From the NCBI RefSeq assembly GCF_025148445.1, contig NZ_CP102270.1, positions 2,026,001-2,090,000 of the forward strand: 64,000 bases of DNA, read 5' to 3'. The DNA is from Eshraghiella crossota (GTDB taxonomy: Bacteria > Bacillota > Clostridia > Lachnospirales > Lachnospiraceae). The notes beneath the pieces are model-generated. The model was not told the DNA's origin. It ran no database searches and was given only the letters and a program-made list of their open reading frames with translations. The position numbers were made by a program, and so were the translations under genes. Positions 29,145 to 38,488 of the stretch are shown piece by piece; the stretch's first letter is position 1, and every line of letters starts with the position of its first letter.

Positions 29145-29174
29145 ATTATAATCCATGGCATAATACAGTGTCAA
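29145..29174 (-). promoter_or_regulatory. Sigma-A promoter of the HD-GYP gene
   Basis: Perfect TTGACA (29169-29174), 18-bp spacer and perfect TATAAT (29145-29150) on the minus strand, 30 bp upstream of the ATG. Confidence 0.85.
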
Positions 29175-29219
29175 ATGAGCAGGATGTTTACATTCTTTTT
29201 ACTTTTTGTTTACAAAGTG

Positions 29220-29248
29220 ATGACATTTTCCCCAAAAAAGTGTATGAT
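29220..29248 (+). promoter_or_regulatory. Probable promoter of the Na/Pi transporter gene
   Basis: ATGACA (29220-29225), 17-bp spacer and TATGAT (29243-29248), 45 bp upstream of the start codon. It is divergent from the HD-GYP promoter. Confidence 0.65.
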
Positions 29249-29293
29249 GGAAGAGATGGCATTTTATGCACTTAATCCAACGGAGGAAAAATA

Positions 29294-30919
29294 ATGCAGA
29301 TTACAGACATATTTAAACTGCTTGGAGGCGTGGGCCTCTTCCTATTCGGTATGAGTATTATGTCAACCGGATTAAAGAACGCATGTGGAGATAATCTCCA
29401 GAACATTTTGGAATGTGCTACCAAAAATAAAGTTGTGGCGGTCTTTGCCGGTCTGTTAATGACAGTCCTCGTTCAAAGTTCTTCCGCTATCGATGTTATG
29501 GTTATCGGATTTGTTAATTCGGGCATGATGAATCTTTCACAGGCAATCGGAGTAATTATGGGTGCTAATATCGGTACAACCATTACAGCACAGATTACGG
29601 CTTTTAACCTTGCCCTTTACACACCGCTCATTCTTTTTGCCGGAGCGGTTATGTATCTTTTTTTCAAAAAATCAATCGTCAAGCACATCGGCTCAATCAT
29701 TATGGGCTTCGGTATGTTGTTTGCCGGTATCACAATGATAAAAGAAGTCGTGGGACCTCTTAGTGATTCAGATGAATTTATCAGTTTCATCTCGACTCTT
29801 AACAATCCAGCTCTTGCAGTTGCTTTTGGTGTGGGATTTACGGCTTTACTTCAGAGTTCATCTTCTTCAATAGTAATTTTCCAGACTTTTGCAGTCCAGG
29901 AAATTTTGACATATAATACAGCGGTATACCTTGTAATAGGTGCTGCCATAGGTTCTGTCACACCTAATCTTTTAGCCGGACTTACCGCTAACAGAGAGGG
30001 TAAAAGAACGGCAGTGCTCAATCTTTTATTCAACCTCATACGAGCCATACTGCTTATAACGCTTATTAATATTATTCCGCTTACTGACTGGATATGCCGT
30101 CTCTCACCTAATGATGTTGGACGTCAGGTTGCGAATACACATACAATTTTTGCTGTTATTGCAGTTCTTGTGGAATTGCCTTTTACCAAATTTATTATCC
30201 GTCTTGCGGAAAAGATTATTCCTGTCAACCCGGAGGAGAACAAAACACGTTCGGACAGGTCCCTTGTGTATATGAACCAGCTTGATAACATTCCTGTATC
30301 TGTTGCGCTTCACCAGACACAGCGTGAGATATGCCGTATGGGACGTATCGCTGCCAACAACCTTAACAATGCAATTAAGTGTTTCTTTGATTACAACGCT
30401 GAAAAAGCCGCAGATGTCCGCAACAACGAGGAAACGGTCAATATACTTAACCACTCCATCGCTGATGCAATGCTCCAGTTAAAGACACTTGACCTGACTA
30501 CGGAAAACATGCGACGTGTTTCAATGATGACAATTGCCGTTACGGATATTGAAAGACTTTCAGACCATGCCGAGAACATCGTTGAGTACATTGAAGAGAT
30601 GAATTCCAAAAAGGCTTCTCTGTCCGAATCTGCCCTGGACGAGCTTAAGTCAATGGCTAAAGATACAATAGATGCGGTTTTCCTTTCAATAGATATTTTT
30701 GAAACAGAGGATTACAGCAAGCTTGATGAAATCGAGCTGCTTGAAAGCAATGTTGATAATTACGAAAAAGAACTAATTCATAACCATGTTGAACGTCTTA
30801 TGAACTCCAACTGTGATGCTTTGTCAGGAATTATTTTTTCCGATATTGTTACAGATCTTGAAAGATGTTCTGACCACGCAATTAATCTTGCTTATGCGCT
30901 TAAAGAAAGAAATAATTAA
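29294..30919 (+). CDS. Na/Pi cotransporter family protein with C-terminal PhoU-like domain
   Basis: 541-residue inner membrane transporter (NptA/YjbB type, PF02690). Two inverted QSSS repeats, in LVQSSSAIDV (near 56) and LLQSSSSSIV (near 188), and GANIGTT (near 90) are the phosphate/sodium site motifs. About eight membrane helices span residues 1-310. The C-terminal 200 residues form PhoU-type helical bundles (RLSDHAENI, DLERCSDHA) that sense or regulate. CGGAGG lies before the start. Single-gene unit with its own terminator. Confidence 0.95.
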   Translation: MQITDIFKLLGGVGLFLFGMSIMSTGLKNACGDNLQNILECATKNKVVAVFAGLLMTVLVQSSSAIDVMVIGFVNSGMMNLSQAIGVIMGANIGTTITAQITAFNLALYTPLILFAGAVMYLFFKKSIVKHIGSIIMGFGMLFAGITMIKEVVGPLSDSDEFISFISTLNNPALAVAFGVGFTALLQSSSSSIVIFQTFAVQEILTYNTAVYLVIGAAIGSVTPNLLAGLTANREGKRTAVLNLLFNLIRAILLITLINIIPLTDWICRLSPNDVGRQVANTHTIFAVIAVLVELPFTKFIIRLAEKIIPVNPEENKTRSDRSLVYMNQLDNIPVSVALHQTQREICRMGRIAANNLNNAIKCFFDYNAEKAADVRNNEETVNILNHSIADAMLQLKTLDLTTENMRRVSMMTIAVTDIERLSDHAENIVEYIEEMNSKKASLSESALDELKSMAKDTIDAVFLSIDIFETEDYSKLDEIELLESNVDNYEKELIHNHVERLMNSNCDALSGIIFSDIVTDLERCSDHAINLAYALKERNN

Positions 30920-30921
30920 AA

Positions 30922-30966
30922 ATAAAGGTCTTGTCCCCTTCTCATGTGGGGCAAGGCCTTTATTAA
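30922..30966 (+). terminator. Terminator after the Na/Pi transporter gene
   Basis: Long stem AATAAAGGTCTTGTCCCC / GGGGCAAGGCCTTTATT with small bulges. T-rich flanks on both strands make it bidirectional between convergent genes. Confidence 0.85.
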
Positions 30967-30979
30967 TACCATATTACGG

Positions 30980-31804
30980 CTATGCTTCAAATCCTATGAG
31001 TATAGAACCCGGTTCTGCGTAATAGCTGCAAAGTGCTCTTGTCTTATTTATCTTTCCATTAAATAACCCAAATTCATCCTCAATTAATTTACTTAATTCT
31101 TCCGCTCCTGTTTCGTTGTTATTATGAGCTATGATAATTTTGCCATTTTTATAACCACATTTTTTAAGATGATTAACAAGCTTGTTTAATGCCTTTTTCT
31201 CACCTCTGCACTTGTCCATTGGGAGCAGGGTTCCCTCTTCGCTTGCCTTTCCAACAATTTTAATTCCTAAGAAATCAATTCCGGTAGCTACTACGGGGTT
31301 AATTCTTCCGTTTTTTGCAAAATTTTTGACCGATGCCAATGAAAAATACAAATGTGTCTTCTCTTTATATTCAATAAGTCTGTTATAAATTTCATCAGGT
31401 GAAGCTCCTGTGCCAATAAGCTCCTGTGCCTTTTCTGCAATTAATTCTATCTCCGGTCCTGTAGACAATGAATCAATAATAAAAACACGGCTTCCCTTGT
31501 GTTCGCTTTCATATTTACCTTTAGCTGCAAGAGCACTGTTATAAGTTCCTGACAGCCCACTTGTTATTGTTATACAGAATATAATATCATCATTTCCAAA
31601 TGCCCGTTCCCATTCCTCAGGACTTGGGCTTGCAGTTGATGTTTTTCCCTTATATGAAGATAGTTTCTTCTGCATTGCATCGATATCCACCATATCATCA
31701 TCTACATAATCCATATCTCCAACAATTATATGAAGCGGTGCCACACCTAAATTCATATCTTTATAATCAACAATATTTGCTGAAGAGTCCGTTACTATTC
31801 TCAT
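30980..31804 (-). CDS. DegV family fatty acid-binding protein
   Basis: 274 residues. DegV/FakB proteins hold a fatty acid and present it to the kinase FakA. The motifs are IVTDSSANI at the start, TSTASPSPEEW (the TSQPS-like loop), TITSGLSGTYNSA (near 80), a GRI block (AKNGRINPVVATG) and a C-terminal GPGSIL-like EPGSILIGF. The length is normal. No fakA gene lies in the window. Single gene with a consensus promoter. Confidence 0.95.
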   Translation of the reverse strand: MRIVTDSSANIVDYKDMNLGVAPLHIIVGDMDYVDDDMVDIDAMQKKLSSYKGKTSTASPSPEEWERAFGNDDIIFCITITSGLSGTYNSALAAKGKYESEHKGSRVFIIDSLSTGPEIELIAEKAQELIGTGASPDEIYNRLIEYKEKTHLYFSLASVKNFAKNGRINPVVATGIDFLGIKIVGKASEEGTLLPMDKCRGEKKALNKLVNHLKKCGYKNGKIIIAHNNNETGAEELSKLIEDEFGLFNGKINKTRALCSYYAEPGSILIGFEA

Positions 31805-31869
31805 TTCAAAAAACCTTTCATATCGTTGTAAAATTTTTTTATAAGTTTTTAAATAACCTTATATAAGTT

Positions 31870-31898
31870 ATATTAAACCTCTAATATGGTTCTGTCAA
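31870..31898 (-). promoter_or_regulatory. Sigma-A promoter of the degV gene
   Basis: Perfect TTGACA (31893-31898), 17-bp spacer and TAATAT (31870-31875) on the minus strand. Confidence 0.82.
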
Positions 31899-31973
31899 TA
31901 GGATGCGGCATTGCATTTTCCCAACAACGGATATATAATAATTAATATGTTTATAGTCAGTTTAAATAAAAAA

Positions 31974-31987
31974 ACCAACATGTTGGT
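31974..31987. promoter_or_regulatory. Perfect 14-bp palindrome upstream of the DUF1836 gene
   Basis: ACCAACATGTTGGT lies 43 bp before the DUF1836 start. A T7 run on the minus strand would let it act as a terminator in that direction, but no minus-strand gene ends here, so an operator for the neighbouring regulator-like gene is more likely. Confidence 0.45.
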
Positions 31988-32029
31988 ATTACAACACGCC
32001 GGTTCTTTCGCACGAGGTTAATTTAAAAT

Positions 32030-32527
32030 ATGAATAATATTACAGAAAATTTCAGATTGCCAAGGTATAAAGAAATTCCTGATATCGGTCTGTATCTTGA
32101 GCAGACCGTCAGCTATATCAATAACATACTTTCAATAATTGACATATCAATCACATCTTCAATGTTAAGCAATTATGTAAAAAAAGGGTATGTTACCCAT
32201 CCTGTCAGGAAAAAATACTATCCTGACCAGATATCTTACATTATATTTATTGTAATCGTAAAGCAGGTACTTTCCATGGAAAATATATCCGCTTTATTTT
32301 CGTTGCAGAAATCAACATATCCGCTTTCTGTTGCCTATGATTTTTTTTGCTCAAAGCTTGAAAAAACCCTTTCTGAAATCTATGAAGGCAATTCGGATTT
32401 CGCAACATCTCCTGTCCAGTTTCCTTTTGAAAAAAAGATAATCAACAGTGTAATCACAACTACAGCCCAGATTATCTATCTGAATGACTGTTTTAAAAAC
32501 TTGATATCAGATTCGCCCATCTCTTAG
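32030..32527 (+). CDS. DUF1836 domain protein
   Basis: 165 residues. The DUF1836 pattern is visible: LPRYKEIPDIGLYLEQTV, then SMLSNYVKKGYV....KKYYPDQI, which reads like a MerR-type helix-turn-helix with a wing. A transcription factor role is plausible but not shown. Single gene. Its last 21 bases overlap the convergent Nudix gene. Confidence 0.87.
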   Translation: MNNITENFRLPRYKEIPDIGLYLEQTVSYINNILSIIDISITSSMLSNYVKKGYVTHPVRKKYYPDQISYIIFIVIVKQVLSMENISALFSLQKSTYPLSVAYDFFCSKLEKTLSEIYEGNSDFATSPVQFPFEKKIINSVITTTAQIIYLNDCFKNLISDSPIS

Positions 32528-33019
32528 CATCTCAAGAAATCTCGTATCTCTCTCGCAGGTAACATCCTTCCCAAGCCTGCGGTTGTTCTCTATTATATCA
32601 TCAAGCTTTGCAAAAACAGGATGGAATCCTTTTTCTATCTCCGATAAAGTCATGTGGGTATGCTGCTGCCCCTCCTCCACATCACAGAAATAAAAAAAAG
32701 TACGGCACTCATATTTGTTATCTTCTTCAAAAAGGTCACGGCGCAACTCCAGCACATCCCCGATTTCCCTGACAGAATCCCTTATAACAACAAGTCCTGT
32801 TTCCTCTAAAGTTTCCCTGCATAAAGTATCCAGAAGGCTCTCATTATTCTCCACACCGCCACCGGGAATCTTATATATTCCATCCCGGTTCTGCTGCATA
32901 GCATATCTGCCGTCACGACATATGATTGCCCTCACGGTATTTTTCACGGTTACGCTGTGCGTATCATCATAATCCTTTGAATCAAGTACAAAAAGTCTTC
33001 TCATATGCAATCCATCCAT
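32507..33019 (-). CDS. Nudix hydrolase
   Basis: 170 residues. The Nudix box GGGVENNESLLDTLCRETLEETGL (written here as one motif with G, E, RE and EE in place) lies near residues 47-70. Members hydrolyse nucleoside diphosphates linked to another group, and the substrate is unknown. Two starts are possible: ATG 33019, and ATG 33004 (MRRLFVL) after GGATGG. Neither ribosome site is strong. The gene follows another Nudix gene 37 bp upstream, so the two may form a pair. Confidence 0.9.
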   Translation of the reverse strand: MDGLHMRRLFVLDSKDYDDTHSVTVKNTVRAIICRDGRYAMQQNRDGIYKIPGGGVENNESLLDTLCRETLEETGLVVIRDSVREIGDVLELRRDLFEEDNKYECRTFFYFCDVEEGQQHTHMTLSEIEKGFHPVFAKLDDIIENNRRLGKDVTCERDTRFLEMLRDGRI

Positions 33020-33056
33020 TCCTAAATTTTCCCGATTAACTTAAAAATAAATATTT

Positions 33057-33527
33057 TCAAACATGCCTGTTATGCAGAAGATACTCCATAACATAGTTTT
33101 CTCTCAATACCCACGGAAACTTTTCGTAATCCTTTATGCCGGAATTAATTGCAAAGGCTTCCTTAAGGGTAAGCCAGACAGGAACGTAGTCTCCATTATG
33201 TACTTCGCTTTTTCCGGTAACACAGCAGGTAAAATAATGGGACAGCATTACCACAGTCCCGGTCTTTTTACGGAGCTCCTTTACGGTTCCGAAATCTCTT
33301 ATGGTTCCACCGGCTATTTCATAACCGGTCTCCTCCATAACTTCCCTGCAAAGTGTTTTTGAAAGGTTCTCTCCATTTTCCTGTCCGCCGCCCGGGAACT
33401 TGAAATCGCCCTCAGGTCCGCGGACAAGTAAAAATCTGTCGCCATCCTTAATAATGGCTCTTGCTGCCTTTCTTTCCTTAAATGTATCAAACGAAATATA
33501 ATTATCTATTTCTATTTCAATCTGCAT
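33057..33527 (-). CDS. Nudix hydrolase
   Basis: 156 residues. The Nudix box starts GGGQENGENLSKTLCREV and continues with MEETGYEI, near residues 46-70. A strong ribosome site GGGAGGTGG precedes the ATG. It has the same general layout as the next gene (N-terminal strand, VRAII/ARAII block, box), so the two may be paralogues from an old duplication. The substrate is unknown. Confidence 0.92.
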   Translation of the reverse strand: MQIEIEIDNYISFDTFKERKAARAIIKDGDRFLLVRGPEGDFKFPGGGQENGENLSKTLCREVMEETGYEIAGGTIRDFGTVKELRKKTGTVVMLSHYFTCCVTGKSEVHNGDYVPVWLTLKEAFAINSGIKDYEKFPWVLRENYVMEYLLHNRHV

Positions 33528-33564
33528 TTAGGAACCACCTCCCAAACCAAATGGTACTATGATT

Positions 33565-34335
33565 CTATTTTAACACACTTTTCATACTTTTTACATAATC
33601 ATATATGTGGGAAATACAATTTTCTCCATATTCCGCACATTTATTTACAATGGCAGAACCGACTATAACGCCGTCGGCATATTTTGCCATTTCAGCCGCC
33701 TGTTCGGGCGTTGAAATACCAAATCCCACAGCACAAGGAATATCCTTTGCTTCTTTAACACTTTTTACCATTTTTGAAATGTCCGTTGTTATTTTGCTTC
33801 TTGTTCCTGTTACTCCAAGTGAAGATACACAGTATACAAATCCCTCGGCTTCTTTTGCAATCATACCGATTCTGTCACAGCTTGTCGGTGCAATTAATGA
33901 AATAAAATCAATTCCGTATCTGCTGCTTACCGAATTAAACTCTTCTTTTTCCTCATAAGGAACATCGGCAATAATAATGCCGTCTATTCCCACTTCTGCA
34001 GAGTTTTTCATAAATCTTTCCGTTCCATAGGAAAATACAACATTCGCATAGGTCATAAATACAAGAGGAATTTTTACATCCTTTCTGATTTCTTTTACCA
34101 TGTCAAAAACTTTATCCGTTGTAATTCCGTTTTTAAGAGCCCTTATATTGGCTTTCTGAATCACAGGTCCCTCTGCCGTAGGGTCTGAAAAAGGTATTCC
34201 AAGCTCTATGATGTCAGCCCCCGCTTCCGCCATTGCCTTTACGGCTTTGATTGTTGTATTAACATCAGGGTCTCCGCTTGTAATAAACGGAATAAATGCT
34301 TTTTTATTGTTAAATGCGTCACTAATTCTACTCAT
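33565..34335 (-). CDS. trpA: Tryptophan synthase alpha chain
   Basis: Cleaves indole-3-glycerol phosphate to indole. 256 residues in a TIM barrel. The conserved block [17 protein letters not shown] lies near residue 43, with catalytic Glu and Asp in ELG and SDP. The phosphate site is GFGISTPEQ. It overlaps the end of trpB by eight bases and is the last gene of the trp operon. I see no clear terminator in the 37 bp before the Nudix gene. Confidence 0.98.
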   Translation of the reverse strand: MSRISDAFNNKKAFIPFITSGDPDVNTTIKAVKAMAEAGADIIELGIPFSDPTAEGPVIQKANIRALKNGITTDKVFDMVKEIRKDVKIPLVFMTYANVVFSYGTERFMKNSAEVGIDGIIIADVPYEEKEEFNSVSSRYGIDFISLIAPTSCDRIGMIAKEAEGFVYCVSSLGVTGTRSKITTDISKMVKSVKEAKDIPCAVGFGISTPEQAAEMAKYADGVIVGSAIVNKCAEYGENCISHIYDYVKSMKSVLK

Positions 34336-35512
34336 AGATATTTTCTCCTCTATATCTTGCTATTGCTGCACAGTCTTTGTCGCCTCTGCCTGATACAGTT
34401 ATAATCATTATCTGGTCTTTATCCATTGTCGGTGCAAGTTTAATCGCATGTGCAACCGCATGGGCACTTTCAATGGCAGGAATAATTCCCTCTGTTCTTG
34501 ACAAATATTCAAAAGCATTTACCGCTTCGTCATCTGTTATTGCAACATATTCTGCCCTTCCTCTGTCATAAAGGTCCGCATGTTCAGGTCCTACTCCGGG
34601 ATAATCAAGTCCTGCCGAAATAGAATATACAGGTGCAATCTGTCCATAATCATCCTGACAGAAGTATGATTTCATTCCGTGGAAAATACCAAGTTTACCT
34701 GTTGAAATCGTGGCTGCAGTATCTTTGGTATCAATACCTCTTCCCGCGGCTTCACAGCCTATAAGTCTTACACTCTCGTCTTCAATGTAATTATAGAAAG
34801 AACCGATTGCATTGGAGCCGCCGCCTACACAGGCAAGTACGGCATCCGGAAGCCTTCCCTCAAGTTCAAGAATCTGTGCTTTGCTTTCCTTTGAAATTAC
34901 TGCCTGAAAATCACGAACTATTGTAGGGAAAGGATGTGGTCCCATAACAGAACCGAGTACATAATGGGTATCATCTATTCTCTCTGTCCATGCTCTCATC
35001 GCCTCCGATACAGCATCCTTAAGTGTTGCCGTACCTGTTTTGACTGCATGGACTTTTGCTCCGAGGAGTCTCATTCTATATACATTAAGTGCCTGTCTTA
35101 TTGTATCTTCTTCTCCCATATAGATTTCACATTCCATACCGAAAAGTGCTGCTGCCGTTGCTGTTGCAACACCGTGCTGGCCTGCTCCGGTTTCCGCTAT
35201 TACTCTTGTTTTACCCATTTTTTTTGCTAATAACACCTGTCCGAGAACGTTGTTTAACTTATGTGATCCTGTATGGTTCAGATCCTCTCTTTTAAGATAA
35301 ATCTTAGCGCCCCCAAGGTCTTTTGTCATCCTGTCGGCATAGTAAAGAATGGATGGTCTGCCTGCGTAATTTTTTAAAAGTCCGTCAAGCTCCTTATTAA
35401 ATTCTTCATCATTTTTATAATGTTCGTATGCTTCTTCCAATTCATTAATTGCATTCATCAGTGTTTCGGGTATGTACTGTCCACCGTGAATACCAAATCT
35501 TCCTTTTGACAT
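34328..35512 (-). CDS. trpB: Tryptophan synthase beta chain
   Basis: PLP enzyme that joins indole and serine. 394 residues. The PLP lysine is in [13 protein letters not shown] (near 84), the phosphate-binding loop is GGGSNAIG, and EHADL and GRGDKD lie towards the C-terminus. This is the TrpB1 type that pairs with TrpA. The gap to trpF is one base. Confidence 0.98.
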   Translation of the reverse strand: MSKGRFGIHGGQYIPETLMNAINELEEAYEHYKNDEEFNKELDGLLKNYAGRPSILYYADRMTKDLGGAKIYLKREDLNHTGSHKLNNVLGQVLLAKKMGKTRVIAETGAGQHGVATATAAALFGMECEIYMGEEDTIRQALNVYRMRLLGAKVHAVKTGTATLKDAVSEAMRAWTERIDDTHYVLGSVMGPHPFPTIVRDFQAVISKESKAQILELEGRLPDAVLACVGGGSNAIGSFYNYIEDESVRLIGCEAAGRGIDTKDTAATISTGKLGIFHGMKSYFCQDDYGQIAPVYSISAGLDYPGVGPEHADLYDRGRAEYVAITDDEAVNAFEYLSRTEGIIPAIESAHAVAHAIKLAPTMDKDQIMIITVSGRGDKDCAAIARYRGENIYE

Positions 35513-35513
35513 T

Positions 35514-36116
35514 TTATAATTCCTTTCTGCATTTATTTATTATTTTTCTTATTTTATCTTCATCTTTGAAGCCATCGGTTTCGACTCCGCCTGATACATC
35601 AACAGCGTAAGGTGATATGGCAATTGCTTCATCAATATTGGATTCGTTAATTCCTCCTGCAAGGAAAAACGGTTTTGTCACATTTCCTATAAGCTTCCAG
35701 TCAAAACATTTTCCTGTCCCTCCTTTTCCGTTATCCAAAAGAATATAGTCGGCACCGCTTTCGTTATATTTTTCACAATCTGATTGTGTTTCTACGGAAA
35801 CAGCTTTAATTACAGGTCTGCCCGTCATCTTCTTTATGAACAGGATATCCTCCTCCGGTTCAGTTCCGTGAAGCTGTGCAATATCTATTACGCCGTCATT
35901 GAGGTATTCAGCCACAATTTCAGGCTTTTCATTTACAAACACCCCAACGGTTTTTATTTCCGGCAGAAGTCTTTTCCTTAATTCCATTGCATCGGCTTCA
36001 GATATGTATCTTTTGGATTTTTTATAAAATATAAACCCTATATAATCGGGGCGGTATTTATTGACGATTTCAATATCTGCTGCTCTTCTTATACCGCATA
36101 TTTTTATTTTCTGCAT
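35514..36116 (-). CDS. trpF: Phosphoribosylanthranilate isomerase
   Basis: 200-residue TIM barrel that converts phosphoribosylanthranilate to CdRP. KICGIRR with the catalytic Cys is at residues 4-10, VGVFVN near 58, QLHG near 80, and [11 protein letters not shown] carries the phosphate site. The catalytic Asp is in [11 protein letters not shown]. It sits two bases after trpC as a separate gene, not fused as in enterobacteria. Confidence 0.97.
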   Translation of the reverse strand: MQKIKICGIRRAADIEIVNKYRPDYIGFIFYKKSKRYISEADAMELRKRLLPEIKTVGVFVNEKPEIVAEYLNDGVIDIAQLHGTEPEEDILFIKKMTGRPVIKAVSVETQSDCEKYNESGADYILLDNGKGGTGKCFDWKLIGNVTKPFFLAGGINESNIDEAIAISPYAVDVSGGVETDGFKDEDKIRKIINKCRKEL

Positions 36117-36118
36117 TG

Positions 36119-36895
36119 TCAGATACCTCTTAATGCTGCTATTGTATTTTTCTTATCCGCGGAACGCATAAGGGTTTCTCCTATCAATACGGCATCAGTT
36201 CCGTTTTCGTATAATCTTTTAATATCCTCCGCATTTTTTATTCCGCTTTCCGATACATAAAGATAATCCTTGGGTACCATATTCCTGAGTCTTAAGCTTG
36301 TGTTGATATCCACTTCAAAAGTCTTTAAATTTCTATTATTAACCCCGATTATTCTGCCGTATCTGAGAGCTGTTTCAACTTCTTTTTCCGTATGGGCCTC
36401 AATAAGCACCGACAATCCGAGTTCTCCTGCAAGTTCTGAATATTCTTTAATCTCAGCCTCCGTAAGTATGGCGCATATTAAAAGAATTGCAGAAGCACCC
36501 ATTATTTTAGCTTCATATACCATATATCTGTCAACGGTAAAATCTTTACGGAGCACGGGGATTTTTACTTCTTTTGCAATTTCTTTAAGATAATCGTTGC
36601 TTCCTTTAAAATAAAAGGGTTCTGTAAGACATGAGATTGCGTCTGCCCCGGCATTTTCGTACTCTTTTGCTATTTCCAGATACGGAAAATTCTCTGCTAT
36701 CACGCCTTTTGACGGCGAGGCTTTTTTTACTTCACATATAAAAGACAGTCCTTTTTTGGAAAGTGCTTTTTCAAAAGGGAAATCATTGTTTATTTCCATT
36801 GAAAAAGCTTTTTTTTCAAGCTCTTCCATGGTCGTAATTTCTTTTAACTTTGCTATTCTTTCCTTTGTCTTTCCTGCTATTTCGTCGAGAATCAT
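36119..36895 (-). CDS. trpC: Indole-3-glycerol phosphate synthase
   Basis: Closes the indole ring. 258-residue TIM barrel. FICEVKKASPSKGVI holds the catalytic lysines and glutamate near residue 52, and VLRKDFTVD, IGVNNRNLKTF and VSESGI follow at normal spacing. It is one base after trpD, in operon order. Confidence 0.98.
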   Translation of the reverse strand: MILDEIAGKTKERIAKLKEITTMEELEKKAFSMEINNDFPFEKALSKKGLSFICEVKKASPSKGVIAENFPYLEIAKEYENAGADAISCLTEPFYFKGSNDYLKEIAKEVKIPVLRKDFTVDRYMVYEAKIMGASAILLICAILTEAEIKEYSELAGELGLSVLIEAHTEKEVETALRYGRIIGVNNRNLKTFEVDINTSLRLRNMVPKDYLYVSESGIKNAEDIKRLYENGTDAVLIGETLMRSADKKNTIAALRGI

Positions 36896-36896
36896 T

Positions 36897-37910
36897 CTAT
36901 GCCTCCCCGTTGCTTAATTTGACAAACTGTTCAAGTTTTCTCATTGCCGCACCGTTATCTATTAATTCTTCCGCCAGTCTTATACCGGATTTGATTGACT
37001 CTGCTTTTCCTGCAACATACAAAGCAGCTCCCGCATTAATGACAACAGCGGTTCTTCTTCCACTTTTTTCTCCATTAAGGACAGCTTTGCTTATTTCGGC
37101 ATTCTCTTCTCCTGTTCCTCCGGTAAGTTCTTCTTTGGTACAACGTGTAAGCGAAAACTGTTCCGGCGTAATTTCATAACTTTTAAATTCTCCATCCATA
37201 ACTTCACATACCTTTGTAGGTGCGGATGCTGAAATCTCGTCCATGCCGTCTTCACCGTACACAACCATAGCTCTTTTTACACCAAGATTGTAAAGGACAT
37301 GTGCAAGACTTTCTACAAACTTTTCGGAAAAAACACCCATAAGCTGCATTGACGCATTGGCAGGATTCGTCAGCGGTCCGAGGATATTAAACACCGTTCT
37401 GAACCCAAGTTTTTTTCTGATTGGTGCAACATATTTCATTGCCGAATGATACTTCTGTGCATGTAAGAAACAGATATCCGCTTCATCAAGGCATTTCTTA
37501 CTAACTTTTTCATCTGCAAGAATATTGACGCCAAGTGCCTCAAGGCAATCCGCAGCACCGGATTTGCTTGAAGCTGCCCTGTTGCCGTGTTTGGTTACCG
37601 GTACTCCTGCCGCAGCAATTATAAAAGATGCTGTTGTAGAAATATTGAAAGAGTTGGAACCGTCTCCGCCTGTGCCTACAATTTCAAAGGTTTCTTTGTC
37701 TGTTAAAAGGTGTGTTCCTGCTGCTCTCATTCCCTTGGCCGATGCGGTTATCTCTTCAACAGTCTCCCCTTTCATTGTAAGTGCCGTAAGGTAAGAGCTT
37801 ATTAATACGGGATCTGTTTCCCCCGACATAATTTCATCCATTACTTTTTTTGCCATATCTTCTGTAAGATTTTCTTTATTTATAAGTTTGATTATTGCTT
37901 CATTTATCAT
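36897..37910 (-). CDS. trpD: Anthranilate phosphoribosyltransferase
   Basis: Transfers phosphoribose to anthranilate. 337 residues. VGTGGDGSNSFNIST (PRPP loop, near 78), KHGNRAASSKSGAADCLEALG and LGPLTNPA are family signatures. It stands alone, not fused to trpG. It starts 5 bp after the trpG stop. Confidence 0.98.
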   Translation of the reverse strand: MINEAIIKLINKENLTEDMAKKVMDEIMSGETDPVLISSYLTALTMKGETVEEITASAKGMRAAGTHLLTDKETFEIVGTGGDGSNSFNISTTASFIIAAAGVPVTKHGNRAASSKSGAADCLEALGVNILADEKVSKKCLDEADICFLHAQKYHSAMKYVAPIRKKLGFRTVFNILGPLTNPANASMQLMGVFSEKFVESLAHVLYNLGVKRAMVVYGEDGMDEISASAPTKVCEVMDGEFKSYEITPEQFSLTRCTKEELTGGTGEENAEISKAVLNGEKSGRRTAVVINAGAALYVAGKAESIKSGIRLAEELIDNGAAMRKLEQFVKLSNGEA

Positions 37911-37915
37911 AATTC

Positions 37916-38488
37916 TTATCTCCTGCTGTTAATAAAATTTTCCATCATTCTTTTACCATCTTTTGTAAGAATGGATTCCGGATGGAATTGCAAGCCGTAT
38001 ACCGGATACTCTTTATGCTCTACCGCCATTATCTCTCCGTCATCCGTTTCTGCCGTTATCTTAAGGCAGTCAGGCAGGGTTTCTTTAACGGCCGCTAAAG
38101 AATGATATCTTGCAACAGATATTTTATTATCAAATCCTTTAAAAATCACCGAATCCGTATCTGCATTTATAACGGAAGTCTTACCGTGCATAAGTTCTTT
38201 TGCATAAGATACCGTTGCACCGAAGGCTTTGCATATTGCCTGATGTCCGAGGCATACGCCAAGAATTGGTATTCTGCCTGCAAAATATTTAATAATATCT
38301 ATACATATTCCGGCATTTTCAGGTCTTCCCGGCCCCGGCGATATAATTATTAAATCAGGATTTAATAATTTAATTTCTTTTACAGTCATTTCATCATTTC
38401 TTATAACCTTTATATCAGGTTCTATCTCACCTGTAAGCTGGTATAAATTATAGGAAAAGCTGTCATAATTATCTACAAGTAATATCAT
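37916..38488 (-). CDS. trpG: Anthranilate synthase glutamine amidotransferase subunit
   Basis: Supplies ammonia from glutamine to TrpE. 190 residues from ATG 38488. The catalytic Cys is in GVCLGHQA (near 80), with GPGRPENAG upstream and QFHPES (His and Glu of the triad) near 170. GGAGG eight bases before 38488 makes this ATG better than the in-frame TTG at 38494. The gene overlaps the end of trpE by 20 bases. Confidence 0.97.
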   Translation of the reverse strand: MILLVDNYDSFSYNLYQLTGEIEPDIKVIRNDEMTVKEIKLLNPDLIIISPGPGRPENAGICIDIIKYFAGRIPILGVCLGHQAICKAFGATVSYAKELMHGKTSVINADTDSVIFKGFDNKISVARYHSLAAVKETLPDCLKITAETDDGEIMAVEHKEYPVYGLQFHPESILTKDGKRMMENFINSRR